Shown piece by piece: positions 8,907 to 16,245 of a stretch of 64,000 nt of DNA; position 1 is the first letter of the stretch, and every line of letters starts with the position of its first letter. This stretch comes from JAEUMY01 sp033764435. GTDB taxonomy: Bacteria; Pseudomonadota; Gammaproteobacteria; Burkholderiales; Usitatibacteraceae. The position numbers and the translations under genes were made by a program. The notes beneath the pieces were generated by a model. That model was not told the DNA's origin. It saw only the letters and a list, made by a program, of their open reading frames with translations, and did not search any database. The stretch lies in NCBI GenBank assembly GCA_033764435.1, contig JANRIX010000022.1:129564-193563 (forward strand), given 5' to 3'.

Positions 8907-9834
8907 CAGCCGCACACATCAAGCTGCCGGACTCGCCCAGTGGCGTGCACCGGATGCCGTTGTCCAGGATTCCGACAGCTTGAGGGGTCGCAACATGCCG
9001 GCCCGAATCTGTCGGCCGTTCCGCGTGATTCCGGTGCTGTCCGCGCTGCGTGGCGTCGGCCAGCGAACGCTGTTCCGTCAGATGGTGCTGGCCGATCTGA
9101 AAAGTGGTGGTCGGCCGCTCGCGCTGGACGAAGAGGATGCAGTGTTGTCTGGATTGTTCGGCCTGACCGCTGCAGACCGCCCCGATCTGCTGGCGCATCT
9201 GGATGGTCACGTGCCGTTCGAGGCGCTGGTCGGCACGTCAGCCGAAGGGGCGCGCACGATTTCCGCTCGGAAAGGGCTCGCATCGCTGGCGCTCCGTCCC
9301 GTGGCGCTGGCCCGCTTTCTGGATCAGATGGCAGCCCGCCCGGAACGCATCACCACTCTCTGGATCAATGCGCGCGCATCACGCGATGGCGTGATCTCTG
9401 CGCTGGCTGAATTGGGCACCGAGGCTGTTGTGGTCACGACTCCCGACAGCGATGCGATGACCGCGTCCTATCAGCTGGCCAAACGCTTGTCGGCGCGGCA
9501 GATGATGCAGCTCCGCATCCTCTACAACTGTGCAACGGCCGAGCAGGGCACGCGCGCGCACGAGGGCCTGGCCGATGCCGCACAGCGCTTCATCGGGCTG
9601 CGCATCGATTGCCTCGGCAGCGTGCCCTTCGATCCATTGCTCCTGCGTGAAGGCGCGCCGCCACCGGGCGTGAGCCGCCGCCCGCTGCATCTGGCCACCG
9701 CAGGCGGCTCACGGCCCGCCATCGAGCGGGTGTTGCGCGAGCTGAATCGGGTCACGCCACCGAGTTCGCACGCCACCTATGCCAACGCGTCCACCCATTC
9801 GATCGCTTCCACCGTCGAACCCAGCAACGTCTGA
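8899..9834 (+). CDS. flhG: FlhG-like MinD family protein with degenerate Walker A
   Basis: Its place between flhF and fliA, its length of 311 residues and its overall fold pattern mark this as FlhG (FleN/YlxH), the MinD-like ATPase that limits flagellum number with FlhF. The N-terminus carries the DQAAGL-like element (HQAAGLAQW). However, the deviant P-loop expected as KGGVGKT reads LRGVGQRT, so the nucleotide-gripping lysine at the usual place is missing. The Walker B region (RITTLWINA) is also poor. It may have lost ATP hydrolysis and act as a scaffold. The start at ATG 8899 overlaps flhF by 8 bp; an upstream open frame back to 8710 is a shadow of flhF. Confidence 0.85.
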   Translation: MLNSRTHQAAGLAQWRAPDAVVQDSDSLRGRNMPARICRPFRVIPVLSALRGVGQRTLFRQMVLADLKSGGRPLALDEEDAVLSGLFGLTAADRPDLLAHLDGHVPFEALVGTSAEGARTISARKGLASLALRPVALARFLDQMAARPERITTLWINARASRDGVISALAELGTEAVVVTTPDSDAMTASYQLAKRLSARQMMQLRILYNCATAEQGTRAHEGLADAAQRFIGLRIDCLGSVPFDPLLLREGAPPPGVSRRPLHLATAGGSRPAIERVLRELNRVTPPSSHATYANASTHSIASTVEPSNV

Positions 9835-9847
9835 ACCGGAGATCGCC

Positions 9848-10561
9848 ATGTATACCCAAAACGGAACCCTGGACAAGAGCGAAACCATCCAGCGCTACTC
9901 GCCGCTGGTGATGCGCATGGCGCGTCATCTCATGGCCAAGCTGCCTGCCAGCGTCGAGATTGACGACATCGTGCAGGCCGGCATGATCGGTCTCATGGAC
10001 GCCGCCAACCGCTACGAATCGGCGCAGGGCACCCAGTTCGAGACCTTCGCCACCCAGCGCATCCGCGGTGCGATGCTGGACGAATTGCGCCAGAACGACT
10101 GGCTGCCGCGCAGCCTGCGCAAGACCCAGCGCAAGGTGGAGAGCGCGATCAGCGCGCTGGAGCAGAAGCTTGGGCGCCCGCCGCAGGAGACGGAAATCGC
10201 AAAGGAAATGGGCGTGAAGCTTGCCGAGTATCAGGAGATGCTGGCCGAATCGCGTGGCTATCAGCTCTTCAGTTACGACGACTTCATGGGCGAGGACAAG
10301 GATGAGCAGTTCCTCGAGCGCCATTGCCCCGATCCGGACGCGGATCCGCTGGCGCAGCTCCAGGACAAGCGTTTCAAATCGGCGCTGGTGCAGGCCATCA
10401 AGGATCTGCCAGAGCGCGAACAGCTGCTGATGGGCCTGTACTACGAGCAGGATCTGAACTTCCGCGAAATTGCGGCAGTGATGGGCGTGACCGAATCCAG
10501 AGTGTGCCAGCTGCACTCGCAGGCGGTGGCACGACTGCGGGCAAAGCTCCGGGAGGGCTAG
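9848..10561 (+). CDS. fliA: Flagellar sigma factor FliA (sigma-28)
   Basis: FliA directs RNA polymerase to late flagellar and chemotaxis promoters and is held inactive by FlgM until the hook is finished. The 237-residue protein has sigma region 2 (YSPLVMRMARHLMAKLP, DDIVQAGMIGLMDA, FATQRIRGAMLDELR), region 3, and the region 4 helix-turn-helix near the C-terminus (NFREIAAVMGVTESRVCQLH). The ATG at 9848 follows a GGAG site; the in-frame ATG 9779 lies inside flhG and is rejected. It is the last gene of the flh operon. Its likely target promoters are marked at several places in this window. Confidence 0.98.
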   Translation: MYTQNGTLDKSETIQRYSPLVMRMARHLMAKLPASVEIDDIVQAGMIGLMDAANRYESAQGTQFETFATQRIRGAMLDELRQNDWLPRSLRKTQRKVESAISALEQKLGRPPQETEIAKEMGVKLAEYQEMLAESRGYQLFSYDDFMGEDKDEQFLERHCPDPDADPLAQLQDKRFKSALVQAIKDLPEREQLLMGLYYEQDLNFREIAAVMGVTESRVCQLHSQAVARLRAKLREG

Positions 10562-10589
10562 ACCCGGTATGCGCCGGCATCAGGAAAAG

Positions 10590-10616
10590 AGCGGCTTCTC
10601 AATGAATTGAGCCGCT
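10590..10616 (+). terminator. Possible terminator after fliA
   Basis: AGCGGC...TCAAT pairs with ATTGAGCCGCT, leaving a 3-nt bulge, 28 bp after the fliA stop. Only a weak T-rich stretch follows, so this is a tentative call. Confidence 0.4.
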
Positions 10617-10654
10617 GAAGCCTTAATTTGAATCAACAAGCCGGAAACATGCAC

Positions 10655-10681
10655 TGAAAAATCCGAGAATTCTGCCGAAAT
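10655..10681 (+). promoter_or_regulatory. Candidate sigma-28 promoter for the response regulator at 10777
   Basis: TGAA, 15 bp, then GCCGAAAT. The spacing fits sigma-28; the -10 departs from GCCGATAA at two positions. The gap further holds an inverted repeat. Confidence 0.45.
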
Positions 10682-10737
10682 GTTAAGAATGCCAATTGCA
10701 GACAAGTCGATTTCGGGTTTTAATTGGCCTACAAGAG

Positions 10738-10756
10738 TCTAGGTGAATCGCCTAGA
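10738..10756. promoter_or_regulatory. Inverted repeat just upstream of the response regulator start
   Basis: TCTAGGTG-AAT-CGCCTAGA is an 8-bp inverted repeat with one mismatch, ending 20 bp before the GTG start at 10777. It could be an operator or a 5' leader hairpin. Confidence 0.35.
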
Positions 10757-10776
10757 CCCCCGGGGACGGTGCTGGA

Positions 10777-11193
10777 GTGAACAAGATACTGCTGGTTGAA
10801 GACAATCCGAACGATGCGGACTTGGCCAAGATGGCCATCAGTCGCACGCCGTTCACCGGTCTGGTGACCCATCTCGAAGATGGCGTCGCTGCGGTCGAGT
10901 ATTTGACTCGTCCCGATGCCCAGCTTCCCTTGGTTGTGCTGCTTGATCTCAAGCTTCCCCGTCTGAACGGTCTTGAAGTGCTGAAGCAGGTCAAGAACCA
11001 TCCCGGATGCGCCAACGTGCCGGTTGTGATGCTGACCTCGTCGCGCGAGCTGGCCGATATCGAGGAAAGCTATCGTCTCGGCGTGAACAGCTATGTCGTG
11101 AAGCCGGTGAATTTCGATGACTACCAGCGCGTGATCCGCGAACTCATCGGTTACTGGACCGACATCAACCAGCCGCCGCTTGCCACTGCCTGA
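10777..11193 (+). CDS. Single-domain response regulator (Rcp1/CheY-like)
   Basis: This 138-residue protein is one receiver domain with no output domain. The acidic pocket (Glu8/Asp9), phospho-acceptor Asp57 (LLDLKLP), Thr87 (MLTSS) and Lys109 (VVKP) are present. The wording EDNPNDADL and DLKLPRLNGLEVL is that of Rcp1-type regulators, the usual partners of bacteriophytochrome-class kinases with an SHDLRAP His box. The two kinases at the start of the window are of that class, so they may be its donors (inference). It is distinct from the true CheY at 31153. The GTG at 10777 is the only sensible start; no strong ribosome site precedes it. Confidence 0.88.
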   Translation: MNKILLVEDNPNDADLAKMAISRTPFTGLVTHLEDGVAAVEYLTRPDAQLPLVVLLDLKLPRLNGLEVLKQVKNHPGCANVPVVMLTSSRELADIEESYRLGVNSYVVKPVNFDDYQRVIRELIGYWTDINQPPLATA

Positions 11194-11244
11194 GGCTGCT
11201 GCCTGGGCAGCACACCAGCACACGCCCGCGTGATGCGCAGTCAT

Positions 11245-11273
11245 CGCCGCCTGCGAATATTCGCCAGGCGGCG
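11245..11273. terminator. Hairpin between convergent genes, built around a palindrome copy
   Basis: CGCCGCCT (11245-11252) pairs with AGGCGGCG (11266-11273) around copy 3 of GCGAATATTCGC. It lies between the response regulator (+) and flgN (-), and TCCTTTT follows about 8 bp downstream, so it may end transcription from the left. Confidence 0.55.
11253..11264. repeat. Palindrome GCGAATATTCGC, copy 3 (intergenic)
   Basis: Exact copy at the centre of the hairpin between convergent genes. Confidence 0.92.
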
Positions 11274-11302
11274 TTGTGCTCCTTTTGGGAAATCAGTCGG
11301 GC

Positions 11303-11320
11303 GTTGCGAATATTCGCAAC
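11303..11320. repeat. Palindrome GCGAATATTCGC, copy 4 (intergenic, 18-bp symmetry)
   Basis: GTTGCGAATATTCGCAAC is a perfect 18-bp palindrome. It lies 39 bp from copy 3 in the same convergent gap, with nothing coding nearby. Confidence 0.93.
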
Positions 11321-11432
11321 GGGGCCGCGTCCGCTTCAATCCGTTGCTGCGCCATGCGGGCAAACTGAGGCGCCCCGCGTCGCGTGACTGCAAGGCTGCG
11401 GTCTGACGCACAGCGGTCAGCAATGCTGCGGG

Positions 11433-11957
11433 TCAGGCGCGTGTGTTGGCCAGCGTCCAGCCGTGCGTTTGCGGACGGCCGTCGGCGCCGTAGGTGGAAT
11501 CCGGTCGGGCTAGGCGGACCAGGGCCGACATGCGGCTTTCGTAGTAGGCAAGCTGACTGGCGATGAGCCGGCCGTTGGTTTCGTTGAGCTGCTGGGCGCG
11601 GGTACCCGTGGCGACGATGCCGTCCCAGACTTTGCGCATGGTCTGCGCGAATTCCGGCTCGTCGCGCAGCAGGGTGGCCATGCCATTTGCCGTGGCGGGA
11701 ATGCCCATGCGCGCCAGCAGCATGTCGCGCTGGCGGTCGATGGCAGCGAGCCGCGCCAGGCGCTGCTCCTTGGCCGTGGTGTTGCCGATCAGCTTCTCGG
11801 CATCAAACCCGGCAATGTCCTTCAGTTCACGCTCGAGAAAATCGACGAAGTCCTGCAGCTCCATGTATTCGCGGAGCAGACAGGCACGCAACTCGTCGAT
11901 CGCACCCAGTTCCCCGGGGCGGTCATGGCCGACAGGGAAGGGAGCGGTTGTGCTCAT
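11433..11957 (-). CDS. flgN: Flagellar export chaperone FlgN
   Basis: FlgN is the cytoplasmic chaperone that escorts the hook-associated proteins FlgK and FlgL to the export gate. The 174-residue helical protein has the family features: a long N-terminal helix bundle (LRACLLREYMELQDFVDFLEREL) and the C-terminal ALVRLARPDSTYGADGRP segment that is typical of proteobacterial FlgN. Its start overlaps the flgM stop by 4 bp (ATGA), and its clients flgK and flgL are encoded at 21039-24145. Confidence 0.93.
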   Translation of the reverse strand: MSTTAPFPVGHDRPGELGAIDELRACLLREYMELQDFVDFLERELKDIAGFDAEKLIGNTTAKEQRLARLAAIDRQRDMLLARMGIPATANGMATLLRDEPEFAQTMRKVWDGIVATGTRAQQLNETNGRLIASQLAYYESRMSALVRLARPDSTYGADGRPQTHGWTLANTRA

Positions 11958-12244
11958 GACGACTTCTTGGCGATCAGTTCCTGCGCGCTGGCGATCAGCT
12001 TGTCAGCCACCACCTCGGCGTTGACGGCGAAGCGGCCCTCGCGGATCGCATCCTTGATCGCGCCCACCTTGGCGGCGTCGAATCCGCTTTCATCGGAGAA
12101 TTGCGTCTCCAGCGTGTTCAGCTTGGTCGCGACGCTGCTGATGGCGACATCGGCCGACGATTTCTCGGACGGCGCGGCTTTGCCGGCCTTTGGGCCGGAC
12201 GGGCCATCCAGACGGATGGAATCGGTACTCGAATTGATTTTCAT
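11954..12244 (-). CDS. flgM: Anti-sigma-28 factor FlgM
   Basis: FlgM binds and blocks FliA, then leaves the cell through the finished hook, releasing FliA for late genes. The 96-residue product begins MKINSSTDSIR, has the disordered first half and the sigma-binding helices in the second half (FDAAKVGAIKDAIREGRFAVNAEVVADKLI). An AGGAG site precedes the ATG. A near-perfect sigma-28 promoter lies about 75 bp upstream, giving the usual feedback in which FliA drives its own inhibitor. Confidence 0.97.
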   Translation of the reverse strand: MKINSSTDSIRLDGPSGPKAGKAAPSEKSSADVAISSVATKLNTLETQFSDESGFDAAKVGAIKDAIREGRFAVNAEVVADKLIASAQELIAKKSS

Positions 12245-12318
12245 GTGACGCTCCTTGTGTCCAGTTCAGGCGTCTGCGGAGGTTGGTTACCCGCCATGCC
12301 ACCTGTCCTTCCAGTCAC

Positions 12319-12345
12319 TCATCGGCCCGGATTCCAGAAACTTTA
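12319..12345 (-). promoter_or_regulatory. Sigma-28 promoter of flgMN
   Basis: On the minus strand, TAAAGTTT, 11 bp, GCCGATGA. This matches the enteric sigma-28 consensus (TAAAGTTT-N11-GCCGATAA) at 15 of 16 positions. Predicted transcription starts near 12312, about 68 nt before flgM. Confidence 0.92.
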
Positions 12346-12413
12346 GGCCGTCCCTCAGGAATTTTCCTGCCGCCCCCCGGCGGCGTTGCCACTCCAAATC
12401 CCGACTCCCCCTC

Positions 12414-13169
12414 TTACTGCATGACTTCCACCTGGCGGCCCGACCGCACCGTGCCCTGCAGAATCTTTCCCGACATCACCTGCACCCGCAGGCTCTGGCC
12501 CGGGTACCCCGCGCCAAGGGCCTTGCCCTCGCCGCTGATGCTGAATCCGTTTCCGCGCAGCACGATGGTGACCAGGTCGCCCGAGGCGATGGTCATCGGC
12601 TGCTTCAGGTCATTCTGGCGCAAGGTGACGCCGGGCACCAGCGGGCGCGCGGCAACCTTGCCATTCAATTGTTCACGGGTGAGCCAGCTGCCGACCGGCA
12701 TGCGGGAGAGCTCGACATCCACGTCTTCCACGTCGGCCTCGGTGACCGGCTGGCCGCTGGCGATGGGCTGAACGAGTTGCAGCGCCGGGCCGTGCACGCG
12801 GATGTGTGCCGGCACGGTGATGCGCCAGGTGGCGCCGTCGGTGCAGCGGATGCCCAGGCGCGTGGCGCCCCAGAGCTGAACCCCGGGCGGCACGAACGGC
12901 TCCATGGTCTTGCACGGCGCCAGTTGCAGCCGTGGGTCGGGCTCGCCGACCTCGATCTCGAAGCGCGGAAAGCGGGTGCCCAGGCGTTCCTCTGCGGCGG
13001 CGGCCAGGAAGGGCTTCACCACGGTTTCTCCAAACGGCAGGGGATTGGGAAACGCCAGGCTCGCATACGCGATCCAGGGCAGGGCCAGCGCGTGCAGGAC
13101 CAGTCGGCTGAATCGATTCAGCGAACGGGCTTTCGCGGGCGGTTGGGTCAGGGATTGAAGTGCGTCCAT
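12414..13169 (-). CDS. flgA: P-ring assembly chaperone FlgA
   Basis: FlgA is a periplasmic chaperone needed to assemble the P ring from FlgI. The 251-residue form starting at ATG 13169 has an N-terminal hydrophobic export segment (RLVLHALALPWIAYASLA) and the SAF/FlgA C-terminal domain (GQPVTEADVEDVDVELSRM, ARPLVPGVTLRQNDLKQP, GNGFSISGEGKALGAGYPGQ). An upstream in-frame extension to 13253 would put about 28 unusual residues before the signal sequence and is not preferred. It is divergent from flgB, as is usual in betaproteobacteria, and lies 169 bp upstream of flgM. Confidence 0.93.
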   Translation of the reverse strand: MDALQSLTQPPAKARSLNRFSRLVLHALALPWIAYASLAFPNPLPFGETVVKPFLAAAAEERLGTRFPRFEIEVGEPDPRLQLAPCKTMEPFVPPGVQLWGATRLGIRCTDGATWRITVPAHIRVHGPALQLVQPIASGQPVTEADVEDVDVELSRMPVGSWLTREQLNGKVAARPLVPGVTLRQNDLKQPMTIASGDLVTIVLRGNGFSISGEGKALGAGYPGQSLRVQVMSGKILQGTVRSGRQVEVMQ

Positions 13170-13280
13170 GGCAGGCAATGTATGCCTCGCGCGGGCGCGG
13201 CAAGCGGCGGGAAAAGGGGCAAAACCGGGCTCTGTTCCATCGATGGTCGACATGGGCGCTCCCCATAATCCAATACGTCA

Positions 13281-13297
13281 CCGGAAGAGTTTTCCGG
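13281..13297. promoter_or_regulatory. Inverted repeat in the flgA-flgB divergent region
   Basis: CCGGAA-GAGTT-TTCCGG, 6-bp arms, lies 30 bp upstream of flgB and within the predicted flgA leader. It could be a regulator site for either gene. Confidence 0.35.
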
Positions 13298-13313
13298 ATC
13301 CACATGATCAGAC

Positions 13314-13340
13314 TGATCGGCAGGCCATGGACAAACTTGA
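13314..13340 (-). promoter_or_regulatory. Candidate sigma-28 promoter of flgA, overlapping the start of flgB
   Basis: On the minus strand, TCAAGTTT, 11 bp, GCCGATCA. The -35 box lies inside the first codons of flgB. Predicted start of transcription is near 13307, about 140 nt before flgA. The element and its flank share 17 identical bases with the promoter of the protease gene at 56070. Confidence 0.65.
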
Positions 13341-13716
13341 ACGCAACAATTCACTGGACCGCGCCCTGGACTTCAACAGCCAGGCGCTGCAGCTCCGCGC
13401 GCGCCGTCAGAGTGTGCTGGCGACCAATATCGCCAATGCCGACACGCCCGGCTTCAAGGCGCAGGACTTCGATTTCGCCACTGCCTTGAAGCGCGCGACC
13501 AGCGACCCGACCAGCACAACCGGCGCCGGCAAGCGTGGCGTGGCCGATGCCGTCGAATTGAAGGCGCGCGAGACCATCCAGCCGGCCGTGGACGAGAACA
13601 CCGTGGATCTGGACCAGGAACGCACCGCCTTCGCCGACAACGCGGTGCGCTACGAGGCGGCGCTGCGCACGCTGAACGGCCAGATCAAGACGCTGCTTTC
13701 GGCCATCCAGGGCTGA
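13327..13716 (+). CDS. flgB: Flagellar proximal rod protein FlgB
   Basis: FlgB forms part of the proximal rod. The 129-residue protein has the rod/hook family N-terminal motif (RRQSVLATNIANADTPGFKAQDFDF) and the C-terminal heptad region (ERTAFADNAVRYEAALRTLNGQIKTLLSAIQG). It is the first gene of the flgB-L operon; flgC follows after 15 bp. The ATG at 13327 is chosen because the match to the FlgB N-terminus (MDKLERNNSLDRALDF) starts there. Confidence 0.97.
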   Translation: MDKLERNNSLDRALDFNSQALQLRARRQSVLATNIANADTPGFKAQDFDFATALKRATSDPTSTTGAGKRGVADAVELKARETIQPAVDENTVDLDQERTAFADNAVRYEAALRTLNGQIKTLLSAIQG

Positions 13717-13731
13717 ACGTGGAGATCGATC

Positions 13732-14172
13732 ATGTCCATGTTTGATGTGTTCAAGGTGGCGGGGTCGGCCGTGTCGGCCCAGTCGCAGCGGCTCAATGCT
13801 GTTGCCAGCAACCTCGCCAACGCGGACAGCGCGGCCGGCCCGAATGGCGCCGTCTACAAGGCCAAGCAGGTCGTCTTCGAGACCCAGCAGATGGCGGCCG
13901 ACGGCGCGGCCAAGGCCGGCACCGAGTCAGGTGCCGCCGCCGCGGTCGGCGTGAAAGTCAAGGAGGTCATCGAGGACCAGAGCCCTGCCCGCAAGGTCTA
14001 CGACCCCAAGCATCCGCTGGCCGACGACCGGGGTTACATCCAGCTGCCCAACGTGAATCCCGTAGACGAGATGGTCAACATGATCTCCGCCTCGCGCTCG
14101 TACCAGAACAACATCGAAGTCATGAACACCGCCAAGAGCCTGATGCTGAAGACGCTCACGCTCGGCAATTGA
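13732..14172 (+). CDS. flgC: Flagellar proximal rod protein FlgC
   Basis: FlgC is a proximal rod subunit. The 146-residue protein has the ANLANADSAAGPNGAVYKAKQVVF N-terminal region in the family pattern, the central PHP-like segment (RKVYDPKHPLADDRGYIQLPNVNPVDEM) and the C-terminal helix (VNMISASRSYQNNIEVMNTAKSLMLKTLTLG). A GGAG site precedes the ATG. It sits 15 bp after flgB. Confidence 0.97.
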   Translation: MSMFDVFKVAGSAVSAQSQRLNAVASNLANADSAAGPNGAVYKAKQVVFETQQMAADGAAKAGTESGAAAAVGVKVKEVIEDQSPARKVYDPKHPLADDRGYIQLPNVNPVDEMVNMISASRSYQNNIEVMNTAKSLMLKTLTLGN

Positions 14173-14198
14173 TGAACACACTCTGAGGCATCTCCGAC

Positions 14199-14858
14199 AT
14201 GGCTACTGTCACCGGCACCACCACTGATCCGCTTGCCAGCTATCGCGCGGCTTCCAATTCGGCTGCCAAAGCCGCGGATGCCGACCGCTTCCTGACGCTG
14301 CTGGTCACGCAGATGAAGAACCAGGACCCGCTGAATCCGCTCGACAACGCCCAGGTGACGTCGCAGCTGGCCCAGATCAATACCGTGAAGGGCATCGAGC
14401 AGATGAACGGCACGCTGGCCGATCTCGGCCTGCGCTTCGACGCGATGCAAGTGCTGCAGGCTGCCAGTGTGGTCGATCGCAACGTGCTCGTTGGCGGTAC
14501 GGACATGACCGTGACCGACAAGGGCGGCGCCGGCGCTTTCGAATTGGGTGCGGCCGCGGACAGCGTGCAGATACGCGTGCTTGATGGCGCGGGCAATGCA
14601 GTACATGTCACCACCATGGCCGACAAGGGCGTGGGCATGCATGACTTCAAGTGGGACGGCAAGCTCGCGAACGGCAAGCCGGCAGCACCTGGCACCTACA
14701 AGCTGGAGATCACTGCGACTGCCGATGGAAAGCCGGTGACGCCCACCACCTATGTCGCCTCGACTGTGACCTCACTCACGCGTGGTGCGAACGGCTTCGC
14801 GCTGGCGCTGGCGAACGGTCAGATGGTCGGTATGGCCGACCTCAAGCGCCTCTACTAA
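14199..14858 (+). CDS. flgD: Hook cap / hook assembly protein FlgD
   Basis: FlgD caps the growing hook and is needed for FlgE polymerisation. The 219 residues show the conserved N-terminal block (FLTLLVTQMKNQDPLNPLDNAQVTSQLAQINTVKGIEQMN) and the C-terminal FlgD Ig-like/Tudor fold (HDFKWDGKLANGKPAAPGTYKLEITA). It is followed directly by flgE, with one palindrome copy between them. Confidence 0.97.
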   Translation: MATVTGTTTDPLASYRAASNSAAKAADADRFLTLLVTQMKNQDPLNPLDNAQVTSQLAQINTVKGIEQMNGTLADLGLRFDAMQVLQAASVVDRNVLVGGTDMTVTDKGGAGAFELGAAADSVQIRVLDGAGNAVHVTTMADKGVGMHDFKWDGKLANGKPAAPGTYKLEITATADGKPVTPTTYVASTVTSLTRGANGFALALANGQMVGMADLKRLY

Positions 14859-14883
14859 TTACGTTTCCGAACACACTTTCTAC

Positions 14884-14897
14884 TGCGAATATTCGCA
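14884..14897. repeat. Palindrome GCGAATATTCGC, copy 5 (flgD-flgE gap)
   Basis: TGCGAATATTCGCA ends 13 bp before the flgE ATG, just ahead of its GGAG ribosome site (14901-14904). Confidence 0.93.
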
Positions 14898-14910
14898 CCA
14901 GGAGAACACC

Positions 14911-16131
14911 ATGGGTTTTCAGCAAGGACTTTCCGGACTCAATGCCGCCGCACGCAACTTGGACGTGATTGGCAACAACGTGGCCAATGCCAACACCGTC
15001 GGCTTCAAGGCGGGCAATGCGCTCTTCGCCGATGTCTACGCCAACGCGGTCTCCGGTTCGTCCGGCATGATGGCGGGTATCGGCACCACCTTGGCGGCCA
15101 TCCAGCAGGACCATGCGCAGGGAAACATCAGCGTGTCCACCAATCCACTGGACATGGCCATCAACGGCAACGGATTCTTTCGCATGTCGCAGAATGGCGC
15201 GGTGTCCTATTCGCGCAATGGGCAATTCCACCTCGACAAGGATGGCTATATCGTCAACGCCCAGGGTGCCCGGCTGACCGGCTACCCGGCCGGGCCGAAT
15301 GGCACGGTTGTCGCGTCCACGCCGGGAGATCTGCAGGTCTCCGCCGCAGACATCGATCCCAGCGCGACAACCGAAGCCGGCGTGGGCCTCAATCTCGACT
15401 CGCGCAAGACAGCGATCACCGCCGCCTTCAACCTCAATGACCCGGCGACTTATCACCACGCGACGTCCATGTCGGTCTATGACAGCCTGGGCAACGAACA
15501 CACGCTCTCCATGTACTTCGTGAAAACGGCGGCCAACACCTGGAGTGTGTTTGCCGCCAACGATGGCGCGCAGGTCGGAACAGCGGCAGTTGGCACGCTC
15601 AACTTCGACAGCTCCGGAAACATCAACTCCTCCACGACAACGCTGCCGTTCAGCCTGTCGCTGCCGCTGACAACCGGTGCGACCACGCCGATGACCGTCG
15701 ATCTGGACTTCACCGGCTCCACCCAGTTCGGTTCCATTTTCGGCGTCAATGAACTGACCCAGGATGGCTATGCCTCTGGCCGCCTCACCGGCTTCAACAT
15801 CAGCGGCGACGGGACCATCATGGGGCGCTACTCGAACGGGCAGTCGCGCGCGCAGGGGCAGGTCACGCTGGCCACCTTCACCAACCTGCATGGTCTGCAG
15901 CCGCTGGGCGGCAATCTATATGCCGAAAGCGCTGCATCAGGCCAGCCCATCGTGGGCGTGCCGCAGTCGGGCAGTCTCGGGGTATTGCAGGCCGGTGCCG
16001 TGGAGGACTCCAACGTCGATCTCACCGCTGAGCTGGTGGACATGATCACCGCGCAGCGTGTGTATCAGGCCAATGCGCAGACCATCAAGACCCAGGACGC
16101 CGTGCTGCAGACGCTGGTGAATTTGCGTTGA
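14911..16131 (+). CDS. flgE: Flagellar hook protein FlgE
   Basis: FlgE is the main hook subunit. The 406-residue protein begins MGFQQGLSGLNAAARNLDVI and carries the rod/hook motif (IGNNVANANTVGFKAG), a variable central domain (Ser/Thr-rich, about 170-320), and the C-terminal helix (VDLTAELVDMITAQRVYQANAQTIKTQDAVLQTLVNLR). The start at 14911 has a good ribosome site; an upstream frame back to 14782 overlaps flgD and is rejected. Confidence 0.97.
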   Translation: MGFQQGLSGLNAAARNLDVIGNNVANANTVGFKAGNALFADVYANAVSGSSGMMAGIGTTLAAIQQDHAQGNISVSTNPLDMAINGNGFFRMSQNGAVSYSRNGQFHLDKDGYIVNAQGARLTGYPAGPNGTVVASTPGDLQVSAADIDPSATTEAGVGLNLDSRKTAITAAFNLNDPATYHHATSMSVYDSLGNEHTLSMYFVKTAANTWSVFAANDGAQVGTAAVGTLNFDSSGNINSSTTTLPFSLSLPLTTGATTPMTVDLDFTGSTQFGSIFGVNELTQDGYASGRLTGFNISGDGTIMGRYSNGQSRAQGQVTLATFTNLHGLQPLGGNLYAESAASGQPIVGVPQSGSLGVLQAGAVEDSNVDLTAELVDMITAQRVYQANAQTIKTQDAVLQTLVNLR

Positions 16132-16139
16132 TTGTCTTT

Positions 16140-16223
16140 GTGACGAGTGACGGGTGGCAGGTGACGAGTAGTGGGTGCTGTCAGCGAGCCTTCAGTTTGA
16201 ACCCGTCACCCGTCACTCGTCAC
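16140..16223. repeat. Repeat cluster with 17-bp inverted arms between flgE and flgF
   Basis: GTGACGAGTGACGGGTG (16140-16156) is the exact reverse complement of 16207-16223, so the transcript can fold into a hairpin with a 17-bp stem. Each side also holds further partial copies of the GTGACGRGT unit, as in dispersed REP-like elements. It may stabilise or trim the flg mRNA. Confidence 0.85.
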
Positions 16224-16245
16224 CCGTCACCGAGAGAGAAAAACC

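Noticed and set aside
13170..13326. Sigma-54 promoter (GG-N10-GC type) for flgB
   Set aside because: No TGGCAC-N5-TTGC-like element was seen on the plus strand in this gap or before flhB, so the class of the early promoters stays open.
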